DNA from: Desulfovermiculus halophilus DSM 18834
Lineage (GTDB): Bacteria > Desulfobacterota > Desulfovibrionia > Desulfovibrionales > Desulfothermaceae
NCBI RefSeq assembly: GCF_000620765.1
Contig: NZ_JIAK01000008.1
Span: 62,001 to 126,000, forward strand
Direction of reading: 5' to 3'
DNA: 64,000 nucleotides
Below the pieces are notes generated by a model. The model did not search any database, was not told where the DNA came from, and saw nothing but the letters and a program-made list of their open reading frames with translations. Every line of letters starts with the position of its first letter. The stretch's first letter is position 1. The position numbers were made by a program, and so were the translations under genes. Of this stretch, positions 1 through 8,340 are shown in pieces.

Positions 1-831
1 CAGGACCTGGGCGGATCAGGCTCCAACCTGCGCACCCCGTCCTGCTGCCTGGGCGAGTCCCGCTGCGAGTGGGCCTGCTACAACACCCAGGAGCTCTGCT
101 ACCAGCTGACCCACGAATATCAGGACGAGCTGCATCGTCCCGCCTTCCCCTACAAGTTCAAGTTCAAGTTCGACGGCTGCCCCAACGGCTGCGTGGCTGC
201 CATTGCCCGGGCGGACATGTCCTTTCTCGGGACCTGGAGGGACAACATCCGCATCGATCAGGAAGCGGTCAAGGCCTATGTGGGCGGAGAGCTTCCTCCC
301 AACGGCGGCGCCCACTCCGGCCGGGACTGGGGTCCCTTCGACATCCAGAAGGAAGTCATCGATCGGTGCCCGACCCAATGCATGTGGATGGAAGGCGATC
401 AGCTGAAGATCAACGACAAGGAATGCAACCGGTGCATGCACTGCATCAATGTCATGCCCCGCGCTCTGCGTCCCGGCGAGGACAAGGGACTGTCCATCCT
501 GGTCGGGGCCAAGGCCCCCATCCTGGACGGCGCGCAGATGAGCTCCATGCTCGTACCGTTCATGAAGGTGGAAGAGCCCTACGACGACATCAAGGAAGTC
601 ATCGAGAATATCTGGGATTGGTGGATGGAAGAAGGCAAGAACCGGGAACGCCTGGGCGAGCTGATCAAGCGGCAGGGATTCCAGAAGCTTCTGGATATGA
701 CCGGATTGAAGGCCCTGGCCCAGCACGTTCAAGAGCCGCGGCACAACCCCTACATCTTCTGGAGAGAAGAAGAAGTGCCCGGTGGGTTCAGTCAAGACAT
801 CACTGATTTCAGGAAACGCCATCAACGCTAA
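1..831 (+). CDS. dsrA: Dissimilatory sulfite reductase alpha subunit, 3' part (5' end outside window)
   Basis: The reading frame is open from base 1 and ends in TAA at 829-831, giving the last 276 residues of DsrA; the N-terminal part lies left of the window. With DsrB it forms the cytoplasmic enzyme that reduces sulfite in sulfate respiration. Visible residues 16, 22, 60 and 64 are cysteines in a C-X5-C-X37-C-X3-C pattern (CCLGESRC, then GCPNGC), the siroheme-[4Fe-4S] ligand arrangement of this family. Further on, the inserted ferredoxin domain shows CPTQC and CNRCMHC. dsrB starts 12 bases after the stop behind a GGAGG ribosome site, so the two are co-transcribed. Identity is very secure; only the start is missing. 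Confidence 0.97.
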   Translation, partial: QDLGGSGSNLRTPSCCLGESRCEWACYNTQELCYQLTHEYQDELHRPAFPYKFKFKFDGCPNGCVAAIARADMSFLGTWRDNIRIDQEAVKAYVGGELPPNGGAHSGRDWGPFDIQKEVIDRCPTQCMWMEGDQLKINDKECNRCMHCINVMPRALRPGEDKGLSILVGAKAPILDGAQMSSMLVPFMKVEEPYDDIKEVIENIWDWWMEEGKNRERLGELIKRQGFQKLLDMTGLKALAQHVQEPRHNPYIFWREEEVPGGFSQDITDFRKRHQR

Positions 832-843
832 GGGAGGAACGCT

Positions 844-2046
844 ATGGCTTTTGTGTCATCCGGATATAACCCAGATAAGCCGATGGAAGATCGGATTACG
901 GATATTGGGAACCACCACTACGGCGAGTTCCTGCCTCCGGTTATCAAGAACAACTTCGGCAAGTGGCAGTGGCATGAGATCCTGGAGCCGGGCGTCCTCA
1001 TGCACAAGGCCGAGGGCGGGGACGAGGTCTACACCGTCCGCGTCGGCGGCATGCGTCTGATGAGCGTCGAGTTCGCCCGCGAGATCTGCGAGATCGCAGA
1101 CAAGCACTGCGACGGCTATGTCCGCTTCACCACCCGGAACAACATCGAGTTCATGGTGGACAGCAAGGACAAGGTCGAGCCCCTGAAGCAGGACCTGATG
1201 AGCCGGAAGATGGAAGGCGGTTCCTACAAGTTCCCCATCGGCGGAACAGGTGCCGGGCTGACCAATATCATTCATACCCAGGGCTGGATCCATTGCCATA
1301 CCCCGGCAACAGACGCCTCGGGCACGGTGAAGGTGGTCATGGACGAGCTCTTTGAAGAGTTCCAGAACATGCGTCTGCCCGCTCAGCTGCGCATCTCCAT
1401 GGCCTGCTGCTTGAACATGTGCGGGGCTGTGCACTGCTCAGACATCGCCATTTTGGGCTATCACCGCAAGCCGCCGATGATCGACGACGAATTCCTGGAC
1501 AACCTGTGCGAGATTCCTTTGGCCATCGCCGCATGCCCCACCGCGGCCATCAAGCCCAAGAAGAAGGAGATCACCTCCGAGCGCACAGGGGAGAAAAAGG
1601 AAGTCAAGAGCGTTGAGATCAACGTGGAAAAATGCATGTACTGCGGGAACTGCTACACCATGTGCCCCTCCCTGCCCCTGGCCAATGCCGAGGGCGACGG
1701 AATCGTGCTCATGGCCGGCGGCAAGGTGTCCAACCGGATCAGCGCCCCCAAGTTCTCCAAGGTCGTGGTTGCATTCATCCCCAACGAGCCTCCGCGCTGG
1801 CCGACACTGGCCAAGACCATCCGCCAGATCGTGGAAGCCTACGAAAAGAACGCCCGCAAGTACGAGCGGCTGGGCGAATGGGCTGAGCGGATCGGCTGGG
1901 AGAAGTTCTTTGAGGTCACCGGTCTGGAGTTCTCGCATCATTTGATCGACGACTTCCGGGATCCTGCCTACTACACCTGGCGGCAGACCTCGAACTTCAA
2001 GTTCACGGAAGGCATGAACGATTACGCGGCGATCAAAGCCGAGTAG
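844..2046 (+). CDS. dsrB: Dissimilatory sulfite reductase beta subunit
   Basis: A 400-residue protein with full DsrB length. It is the beta subunit of the alpha2beta2 sulfite reductase and carries the catalytic siroheme-[4Fe-4S] pair. The cluster ligands are seen as a cysteine near residue 151 (GWIHCHT) and the ACCLNMC motif near 187-193. A ferredoxin insert follows, with CPTAA near 235 and [11 protein letters not shown] near 264-274. The ATG at 844 is preceded by GGAGGAAC. It sits between dsrA and dsrD in one operon. No unusual features. Confidence 0.98.
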   Translation: MAFVSSGYNPDKPMEDRITDIGNHHYGEFLPPVIKNNFGKWQWHEILEPGVLMHKAEGGDEVYTVRVGGMRLMSVEFAREICEIADKHCDGYVRFTTRNNIEFMVDSKDKVEPLKQDLMSRKMEGGSYKFPIGGTGAGLTNIIHTQGWIHCHTPATDASGTVKVVMDELFEEFQNMRLPAQLRISMACCLNMCGAVHCSDIAILGYHRKPPMIDDEFLDNLCEIPLAIAACPTAAIKPKKKEITSERTGEKKEVKSVEINVEKCMYCGNCYTMCPSLPLANAEGDGIVLMAGGKVSNRISAPKFSKVVVAFIPNEPPRWPTLAKTIRQIVEAYEKNARKYERLGEWAERIGWEKFFEVTGLEFSHHLIDDFRDPAYYTWRQTSNFKFTEGMNDYAAIKAE

Positions 2047-2111
2047 GATTGACAATCAGGAAAGGGGGCAGGGCACCGCCCCCTTTCCAACTTTCAATGG
2101 AGGCAAGCCCC

Positions 2112-2366
2112 ATGGCCAATGAAGAGCTGAAACAAAAAGTTGTTGATGAGCTGAAGAAAAAATCATCGAGCAAAACAAAATTCTATTTTAATGACTTGGC
2201 CAAGATCATGGACGAGAAGCCGCGAGCGGCCAAGAAAGTCGTCAATGAGATGGTCTCCGAAGGCATGCTCTCCTTTTGGTCCAGCGGGAGCACGACCATG
2301 TACACTCTTCCCGGCATGGGCAAGCAAGCCGGGGCCGAGGGAGAAGGCGGAGACAAGGAAGAGTAA
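2112..2366 (+). CDS. dsrD: DsrD, small winged-helix protein of the dissimilatory sulfite reductase locus
   Basis: An 84-residue acidic/basic protein beginning MANEELKQKVVDELKKKSSS. DsrD is a winged-helix protein that follows dsrAB in sulfate reducers of the oxidative-lineage-lacking type and is reported to stimulate DsrAB activity rather than bind DNA. I start it at the ATG at 2112, eight bases after GGAGG. A longer frame opens at 2049 but its extra 21 residues (proline-rich, unlike DsrD) are probably 5' leader. The family is about 78 residues long; here the C-terminus has a short GAEGEGGDKEE tail. It lies 65 bases after dsrB and before the dsrN-like gene. Confidence 0.95.
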   Translation: MANEELKQKVVDELKKKSSSKTKFYFNDLAKIMDEKPRAAKKVVNEMVSEGMLSFWSSGSTTMYTLPGMGKQAGAEGEGGDKEE

Positions 2367-2393
2367 TCGCTTTATCCGAACATACCGATTTTT

Positions 2394-3830
2394 GTGCTCA
2401 CCATTCCTCGCTTGACGGTTGCCGGTCTGCGCGGCGGGTCAGGAAAGACCATACTCAGTCTCGGCCTGGCCAGGTACTGGAAGCAGACAGGCTGGAAGGT
2501 CAAGCCTTTTAAAAAGGGTCCTGATTATATTGATGCTGTCTGGCTCGGCCGAGCGGCCGGGCGAACAGCCACCAATTTGGACCCTTTTCTCATGTCTGAG
2601 GACCAGATCAGGTCCCTTTTCGTCCACCGCGCCCAGGACCACGATGTCTGCCTGGTGGAGGGCAACCGCGGCCTGTTCGACGGCAAAGATCTGGACGGCA
2701 GCTGTTCCACCGCCCATCTGGCCCGCCTCCTGGACACTCCGGTCCTGCTCATCGTCGACTGCACCAAGATGACCCGGACAGCGGCCGCCCTGATTCAGGG
2801 CTGTCTGGCCTTTGAGCCTGATGTGCGCATCGCCGGGGTTGTCTTGAACAATACCGCCGGGGCGCGGCACAGGAGCATCCTGCGCCAGTGCATAGAGACC
2901 TATTGCGGCCTCCCTGTCCTGGGCACACTTCCCAAGCTGAGGACCAATCCCATCCCGGAACGGCACATGGGCCTGGTATCAGATCAGGAGCACGCTTCCG
3001 AGCAGGCCTTGGAATCCATAGCCCGAACCATCAGCGACTGGCTGGATCTGGACCAGATCGCGCAGATAGCCCGGCGGGCTCCGCAGATGAGTCCGGCCCA
3101 GCCCATGATTTGGCCCCGCACCGCACACCCCGGCAACCGGGTCCGGATAGGGGTGGTCAAGGATGCCTGTCTGTGGTTTTACTATCCGGAAAATCTGGAG
3201 GCCTTGAGCCGGGCGGGGGCAGAGATCCAGGAGGTCAGTCTGCTCAACGACAATGCCTGGCCTGAGGTCCACGGACTCTATCTCGGCGGCGGGTTTCCGG
3301 AGACCCAGGCTCTGGACCTGGCAGCCAACACCGCCGTCCGGGAGCTGGTGTTCAGGCTGGCGGACAAGGGTCTGCCCATTTATGCCGAATGCGGGGGGCT
3401 GATGTATTTGTGCCGGGCGCTGCACTCGGCCGGCACCCAGCAGCCCATGGTCGGCATCTTTCCCCTGGAGGCCGAGCTGAGCCGCAAACCGCAGGGGCAC
3501 GGGTATACCCTGGCCCGGGTAAGCAGAGCAAATCCATTTTATCCCCTGGGCTATGAGTTTTATGGCCATGAGTTCCACTACTCCAAGTGCCTTCCTCCTC
3601 AGGGCAAGGCGTCCTGTGCAGTCCAGCAGCCGTGCCTGGACATGCTCCGGGGAACTGGGCTGGGTCAGGCTCAGGATGGGCTTTTATTCCGGAATACCTT
3701 CGCCTGCTATACCCATGTCCATGCCTTCAGTGTTCCGGCCTGGGCTGAAAACTTCGTTCAGGCTGCGGCCGCATTCAAGATGAGTATGGACCAGGGACTG
3801 GACCGGTGTCCGGACATTAGAATCGATTGA
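2394..3830 (+). CDS. cobB: CobB/CbiA-family glutamine amidotransferase, probable siroheme amidase (DsrN-like)
   Basis: A 478-residue protein of the cobyrinic acid a,c-diamide synthase family. The N-terminal P-loop GGSGKTILSLG (about residues 14-24) binds ATP, and the C-terminal class I glutamine amidotransferase has its nucleophile in YAECGGLMYLC near residue 337. In cobalamin synthesis the family amidates the a and c side chains. A homologue tied to dsr genes, DsrN, amidates siroheme to siroamide, the form found in DsrAB. Position directly after dsrD makes DsrN the better guess, but sequence alone cannot separate the two roles. The start is GTG at 2394; no strong ribosome site is visible, and 27 bases separate it from dsrD. 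Confidence 0.85.
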   Translation: MLTIPRLTVAGLRGGSGKTILSLGLARYWKQTGWKVKPFKKGPDYIDAVWLGRAAGRTATNLDPFLMSEDQIRSLFVHRAQDHDVCLVEGNRGLFDGKDLDGSCSTAHLARLLDTPVLLIVDCTKMTRTAAALIQGCLAFEPDVRIAGVVLNNTAGARHRSILRQCIETYCGLPVLGTLPKLRTNPIPERHMGLVSDQEHASEQALESIARTISDWLDLDQIAQIARRAPQMSPAQPMIWPRTAHPGNRVRIGVVKDACLWFYYPENLEALSRAGAEIQEVSLLNDNAWPEVHGLYLGGGFPETQALDLAANTAVRELVFRLADKGLPIYAECGGLMYLCRALHSAGTQQPMVGIFPLEAELSRKPQGHGYTLARVSRANPFYPLGYEFYGHEFHYSKCLPPQGKASCAVQQPCLDMLRGTGLGQAQDGLLFRNTFACYTHVHAFSVPAWAENFVQAAAAFKMSMDQGLDRCPDIRID

Positions 3831-4186
3831 CCTGCCCAGCAGTCCCCTCTTCTCCAGGGGGGTAAATCAAGCGCGCATTCCGCGCTTGACCAGCCCCAAA
3901 GGGATCTTCGACCTTGCCTGTGGTGGTGCGACCCCGCCCTCTCTTCTGCATGAGATTCCACATCCGTGTCCACGAGCCCCAAAATCCATCCTTGAAACCT
4001 CAGCCCAGATTGCCTAGTATTCCTCTTTCGCCCGGCCGCGATGGGGAGATCGGTTCCCGGTCTTCTTGCGTCCGCCATGGCGATGAACACTGTTTTGATA
4101 TCAGGCGCACGGCTGTGTGCAGATAATGGAGCCGACGGGCACCCGGTCGGCGACCTACAGGCGAGATGCAGAGCTGGAGGAGAGCA
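3831..4186. other. Intergenic region with a perfect hairpin and a possible decayed repeat end
   Basis: No credible gene is seen in these 356 bases. A 9-bp perfect stem with a 5-base loop occupies 3867-3889 (TCAAGCGCG / CGCGCTTGA) and may end transcription of the dsr operon, though no T-run follows. Bases 3904-3950 faintly resemble the left end of the palindromic element found at 10369 and 34379 (TTCGAC, GCCTGTGG, CTCTTCTG in the same order). That match is weak. Confidence 0.4.
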
Positions 4187-5056
4187 ATGACCCTGCGAAT
4201 TGTTGTTTTTGTCAAGCAAGTCCCGGATACTCAGAATGTGACCGGTCAGGCCATGAAGGAGGACGGGACGGTGAACCGGGATGCCTTGCCTGCGATTTTC
4301 AATCCCGAAGATCAAAATGCCCTGGAGGAGGCCCTGCGGATCAAAGAGACTGTTGGGGAGGCAACAGTAACGGCAATCAGCATGGGGCCGCCCAAGGCCA
4401 GCGAGGTGCTCAAGGAGTGCCTGTACCGGGGCGTTGATCAGGCGGTTTTGGTCTCAGACCGCGGATTTGCCGGAGCGGATACATTGGCCACCTCCTATGC
4501 CCTGGCCTGTGCGGTGCAGCGTTTGGGCCGGGTGGACCTGGTCCTCTGCGGGAGGCAGGCTATCGACGGCGACACCGCCCAGGTCGGTCCCCAGGTTGCC
4601 CAGAAGCTGAACATGAATCAGATCACCTCGGTCTCTGCTGTGCAGGACGTGCACGGCGAATATATAACGGTCGTGCGCAGTGTGGAGACAGGAGACGAGA
4701 CCGTACGCAGCCGTTTTCCGGTGTTGATGACCGTATCCAGTGCGGCCAACGATCCCAGGCCGCCGAGGGCAAAGCTGGTCATGGCCTATAAGAACATCCT
4801 TTGCCACGCAGACGATGCCTACGATGAGTCGTATATAGAACCGGAATGCGGTTTGGGGGCGGAGCACATCAAGCAGTGGAACATGGCCTCCATCCAGGCC
4901 GATCCCCAGCGCTGCGGGCTTTCCGGTTCGGCGACCAAGGTCAAAAAGATCGAGAGCGTGGTCTTGGCGGCTACCGAGACCAAACGAATAGACAATACGC
5001 CGCAGGCCATATCCGGGTTGGTGCATGAATTGGTGCAGGAGCATATTCTGGGATAG
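4187..5056 (+). CDS. etfB: Electron transfer flavoprotein beta subunit
   Basis: A 289-residue EtfB, beginning MTLRIVVFVKQVPDTQNV, the typical opening of the family. With EtfA it takes electrons from acyl-CoA dehydrogenases or similar flavoenzymes in the cytoplasm. I use the ATG at 4187 because GGAGGAG lies just upstream; an earlier in-frame ATG at 4166 would add seven non-conserved residues. The nucleotide-binding stretch near RQAIDGDTAQVGPQ is intact. etfA follows after 86 bases and an acyl-CoA dehydrogenase after that, so the set probably serves fatty-acid or butyrate-type oxidation. Confidence 0.96.
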   Translation: MTLRIVVFVKQVPDTQNVTGQAMKEDGTVNRDALPAIFNPEDQNALEEALRIKETVGEATVTAISMGPPKASEVLKECLYRGVDQAVLVSDRGFAGADTLATSYALACAVQRLGRVDLVLCGRQAIDGDTAQVGPQVAQKLNMNQITSVSAVQDVHGEYITVVRSVETGDETVRSRFPVLMTVSSAANDPRPPRAKLVMAYKNILCHADDAYDESYIEPECGLGAEHIKQWNMASIQADPQRCGLSGSATKVKKIESVVLAATETKRIDNTPQAISGLVHELVQEHILG

Positions 5057-5142
5057 CTGATACAAAGCTTGATGAGAAGACAGGACCTTGTTTCGCCCCG
5101 GGCGCATACTGCCGGCAGGGGGGAAAAGAGAATGGAGGATAC

Positions 5143-6156
5143 ATGCAGGAACGCGGGAATGTCATGGTCTTTATTGAGCACCGGGACGGCATGCCGGCAG
5201 AGGTCAGCCTGGAGCTTCTGTCCAAGGCCCGGGAGCTGGCGGCCGCTCTGGGAGTGGGGGTGGAGGCCGCCGTTCTTGGAGCCGGTGACGGATACGATCC
5301 CGGCTCTTTGGGCCGCTACGGGTGTGAACGGGTGGTGCTGGTTCAGCATCCCGGCTTGGAGCGGTTTACCTCCGTCCCCTATGCCAAGACCCTGACCCAA
5401 GTTATTCAACGCTATGAACCCCAGGTTGTGCTCTTCGGAGCCACAACCACAGGCCGGGACGTGGCTCCCAGGGTGGCCTCAGAGCTGCAATGCGGTTTGA
5501 CTGCGGACTGTACCGATCTGCAGATCGGCGAGCACAAGGCCAAGGGGACTGTGTATACAAACGTGCTGCTCCAGATCAGGCCTGCTTTTGGAGGCAATAT
5601 TGTGGCCACCATTGTTTCTCCGGACAGCAGGCCGAGCATGGCTACGGTGCGCGAAGGCGTCATGCCCAGACGGGAGCTCGATTCCTGGCAGCCGGCCCAG
5701 GTTGTTAAGGAGGACATTGACCTCGGGGAGGGCGATGTCCTGACTGAAATCCTGGACGTGGTGCACAAGGAAAAGGCCGTGGACATGAAAAAGGCCAAGA
5801 TAATCGTGTCCGCGGGAATGGGGGCCGCAGATCCCCAGTCCCTGGAGGCGGTCCATGAACTGGCCGCCGCTTTGGGCGGGGTGGTGGGTGCGTCCAGACC
5901 GGTGGTTGATGCCGGGATTGTGCCCAAGGAGCACCAGGTGGGGCAGACCGGGACCACTGTCCGTCCCAACCTGTATATTGCCTGCGGCATCTCAGGGCAG
6001 ATTCAGCACCGGGCAGGGATGTCCGAGTCCAAGCGGATCGTGGCCATCAATACGGATCCCGCGGCCCCGATCTTTGATATTGCCCATTACGGCATAGTCG
6101 GCGATGTAAAGCAGGTGATCCAGCATATGATCAAGGCCTATAAGGACAAGGAATAG
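5143..6156 (+). CDS. etfA: Electron transfer flavoprotein alpha subunit
   Basis: A 337-residue EtfA. The N-terminal domain begins MVFIEHRDG a few residues in. The C-terminal FAD-binding domain carries GASRPVVDAG (about 251-260), QVGQTGTTVRP and SGQIQHRAGM, the usual flavin contacts. It pairs with the upstream EtfB as the soluble carrier between the acyl-CoA dehydrogenase encoded next and the respiratory chain. The ATG at 5143 follows GGAGG by six bases; an ATG at 5164 is possible. The 86 bases before it hold no gene. Confidence 0.96.
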   Translation: MQERGNVMVFIEHRDGMPAEVSLELLSKARELAAALGVGVEAAVLGAGDGYDPGSLGRYGCERVVLVQHPGLERFTSVPYAKTLTQVIQRYEPQVVLFGATTTGRDVAPRVASELQCGLTADCTDLQIGEHKAKGTVYTNVLLQIRPAFGGNIVATIVSPDSRPSMATVREGVMPRRELDSWQPAQVVKEDIDLGEGDVLTEILDVVHKEKAVDMKKAKIIVSAGMGAADPQSLEAVHELAAALGGVVGASRPVVDAGIVPKEHQVGQTGTTVRPNLYIACGISGQIQHRAGMSESKRIVAINTDPAAPIFDIAHYGIVGDVKQVIQHMIKAYKDKE

Positions 6157-6378
6157 GCGTGCAGGCGTGAGGGGGCTCCGGAACTGCCTGGAGAATAATG
6201 CGAGCCTGGCCGCCTCTGGATCCAGAACAGGGGGCAGGCGGGTTCGGATCCAATCCCTCTCACTGGGTCCAACGGCCGTTCTGAGGAACTACGAACCCCG
6301 GGCCACCAGCCAGATCCCTCCGGAGATGGGCTGCCGGGAGCAGGGCGCGTGGCCGGGTGGTGCATACAAGGAGGATGT

Positions 6379-8091
6379 GTGAGCAACTTTTACCTGGACA
6401 ATCCAGATATTCTGCACCATTTGCAGCACATGGACCTGGAGCAGGTAATCCGGCTTAAAGAGCAGGATTTTGCCCAGCACGGGGTGTACGCCCACGCTCC
6501 CCAGGACCTACCAGATGCTCTGGACAACTACCACCGAGTCCTGGAAATTGTGGGCCAGATCGCAGGTGATTTTGTCGCCCCCAGGGCGGATGCCGTGGAC
6601 CGGGAGGGGGCCAGGTTTGAGGATGGAGCAGTCCACTATGCTCAGGGAACCAAAGAGGCTTTGGAGCGTCTGGCCCAGGCCGATCTGATGGGCTTTACCC
6701 TTCCCCGGGAGTACGGGGGGATCAATATGCCCAAGACCGTCTATTCCATGGCCATTGAAATGATCTCCCGGGCCGATGCCTCCCTGATGAACCTGTTCGG
6801 CCTGCAGGAGATTGCAGACACCATATGCAAGTTCGGCTCCCGGGAACAGAAAGAGCGTTATCTTCCCCGGTTCTGCTCTGGAGAAACATCAGGGGCCATG
6901 GCCTTGACCGAGCCGGATGCCGGGTCGGATCTGCAGTCCATTTCCCTGCGGGCGGATCAGAACGAGGACGGTGGATGGGTTCTCAACGGGGTCAAGAGGT
7001 TCATTACCAACGGCTGTGCCGACGTCTCCCTGGTTATGGCCAGGTCCGAGCCCGGGATTTCCGGAGGCCGAGGCGTCTCCCTGTTTATCTACGAACGGGA
7101 TGAGCACATGCGCATCCGGCGGATTGAAGACAAGCTGGGCATCCACGGTTCGCCCACCTGCGAGCTGCAGTTTCAGGATGCTCCGGCCGAGCTGCTGGGA
7201 GAGCGCAAGAAGGGACTGGTCAAATACACCATGTCCCTGATGAACGGGGCCAGGCTGGGAGTGGCCGCCCAGGCCGTGGGTGTTGCCGAGGCCGCTCTGC
7301 GCGAAGCCAAGGGGTACGCCAGACAGAGAGTGCAGTTCGGACAATCCATTGATCGCTTTTTGCCGGTGACCGAGATGCTGGCCGAGATGCAGGTGAGTAT
7401 ACAGGCCGGACGCAGCCTGCTCTATGAGACCTCGCGTCTGGTGGATATCAAAGAGGGGCTGGAAGAGCTGGCTGAACGGGATCCGGAGCAGGCCAAATCC
7501 CGCAAAGACGCCTTAAAGCGATACACCCGCTACAGCGCCCTGTTCACCCCCCTGGTCAAGGCCTATACCTCGGAAGTGGTCAACGACATCTGCGATATGG
7601 CAATCCAGATCCACGGAGGTACCGGCTACACCAAGGATTTCCCGGTTGAGCGCCTGTATCGGGATGCCCGGATTACAAACATCTATGAAGGCACCACCCA
7701 GCTGCAGGTTGTGGCGGCTATCGGCGGAATCATGACCGGGACCTTCTTTGACTGGTTGGACGTCCTGGAGCAGGACACCGACCTTTCAAGCCTGCCCGCG
7801 CAGCTGGAAGGGGCCAGGGAGTGCCGCAAAGCATGCGAGGCGGCGGTGGCCCAGATAAAAGAGCGCGCGGACTCCCGGTTTCAGGAGTTTCATGCCCGGC
7901 GGCTGGTGGATATGGCCGCCGAGACCGGCATGGCCTATCTTCTTGTCCGGGATGCGCTGCACTTGGACCACAAAAGAGATGCGGCCGAACTCTTTGTCTC
8001 CAGGGCCGTGCGCAGGGTACACTCCCGGCGGGAGGCTATTTGCGCCCAAAATCAGGTCTGGTTTGATAAGGCCCAGACCCTTCTCGGATAA
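6379..8091 (+). CDS. Acyl-CoA dehydrogenase (long form with C-terminal extension)
   Basis: A 570-residue flavoprotein that oxidises acyl-CoA to enoyl-CoA and passes electrons to the EtfAB encoded upstream. Family marks include ALTEPDAGSDLQS (FAD/acyl contact), GFTLPREYGG and the C-terminal IQIHGGTGYTKDFPVERLYRDA and IYEGTTQLQ regions. About 130 extra residues follow the core, as in the roughly 600-residue subgroup (FadE/AcdA-like with a dimethylsulfoniopropionate-demethylase-type C-terminal domain). The start is GTG at 6379 after AAGGAGG; a longer frame from 6349 lacks a ribosome site. Substrate length cannot be read from sequence. Confidence 0.92.
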   Translation: MSNFYLDNPDILHHLQHMDLEQVIRLKEQDFAQHGVYAHAPQDLPDALDNYHRVLEIVGQIAGDFVAPRADAVDREGARFEDGAVHYAQGTKEALERLAQADLMGFTLPREYGGINMPKTVYSMAIEMISRADASLMNLFGLQEIADTICKFGSREQKERYLPRFCSGETSGAMALTEPDAGSDLQSISLRADQNEDGGWVLNGVKRFITNGCADVSLVMARSEPGISGGRGVSLFIYERDEHMRIRRIEDKLGIHGSPTCELQFQDAPAELLGERKKGLVKYTMSLMNGARLGVAAQAVGVAEAALREAKGYARQRVQFGQSIDRFLPVTEMLAEMQVSIQAGRSLLYETSRLVDIKEGLEELAERDPEQAKSRKDALKRYTRYSALFTPLVKAYTSEVVNDICDMAIQIHGGTGYTKDFPVERLYRDARITNIYEGTTQLQVVAAIGGIMTGTFFDWLDVLEQDTDLSSLPAQLEGARECRKACEAAVAQIKERADSRFQEFHARRLVDMAAETGMAYLLVRDALHLDHKRDAAELFVSRAVRRVHSRREAICAQNQVWFDKAQTLLG

Positions 8092-8104
8092 CCGGTGCAA
8101 TGAT

Positions 8105-8175
8105 CAGGTATGCCAGCCCCGCGGAGCGCGGGGCTGGCATACCTGCCACGGCGGGGCCAGAGATGACCCGCCGTG
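8105..8175. terminator. Two tandem strong hairpins downstream of the acyl-CoA dehydrogenase
   Basis: Bases 8105-8122 and 8128-8145 form an 18-bp perfect stem around the loop GGAGC. Bases 8147-8155 and 8167-8175 form a second 9-bp perfect stem. There is no T-run after either, so this may be a terminator of the non-classical kind or an mRNA 3'-end stabiliser of the etf-acd operon. Confidence 0.5.
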
Positions 8176-8340
8176 TGCTTCCCAGCCCTCCGCAGGACAC
8201 GCCCAAGTCCCAAATCGCGCAATCTTCCAAGCGGCTCGTCCGCCGTGCGCAGTTCCTCTTGCCTTCTGCACCTGCTCGGCATATAGATAGCTCTATGGTC
8301 TGAGAACGTGTATTTGGTCCAACCAGGAGGCTGCCAGGCA

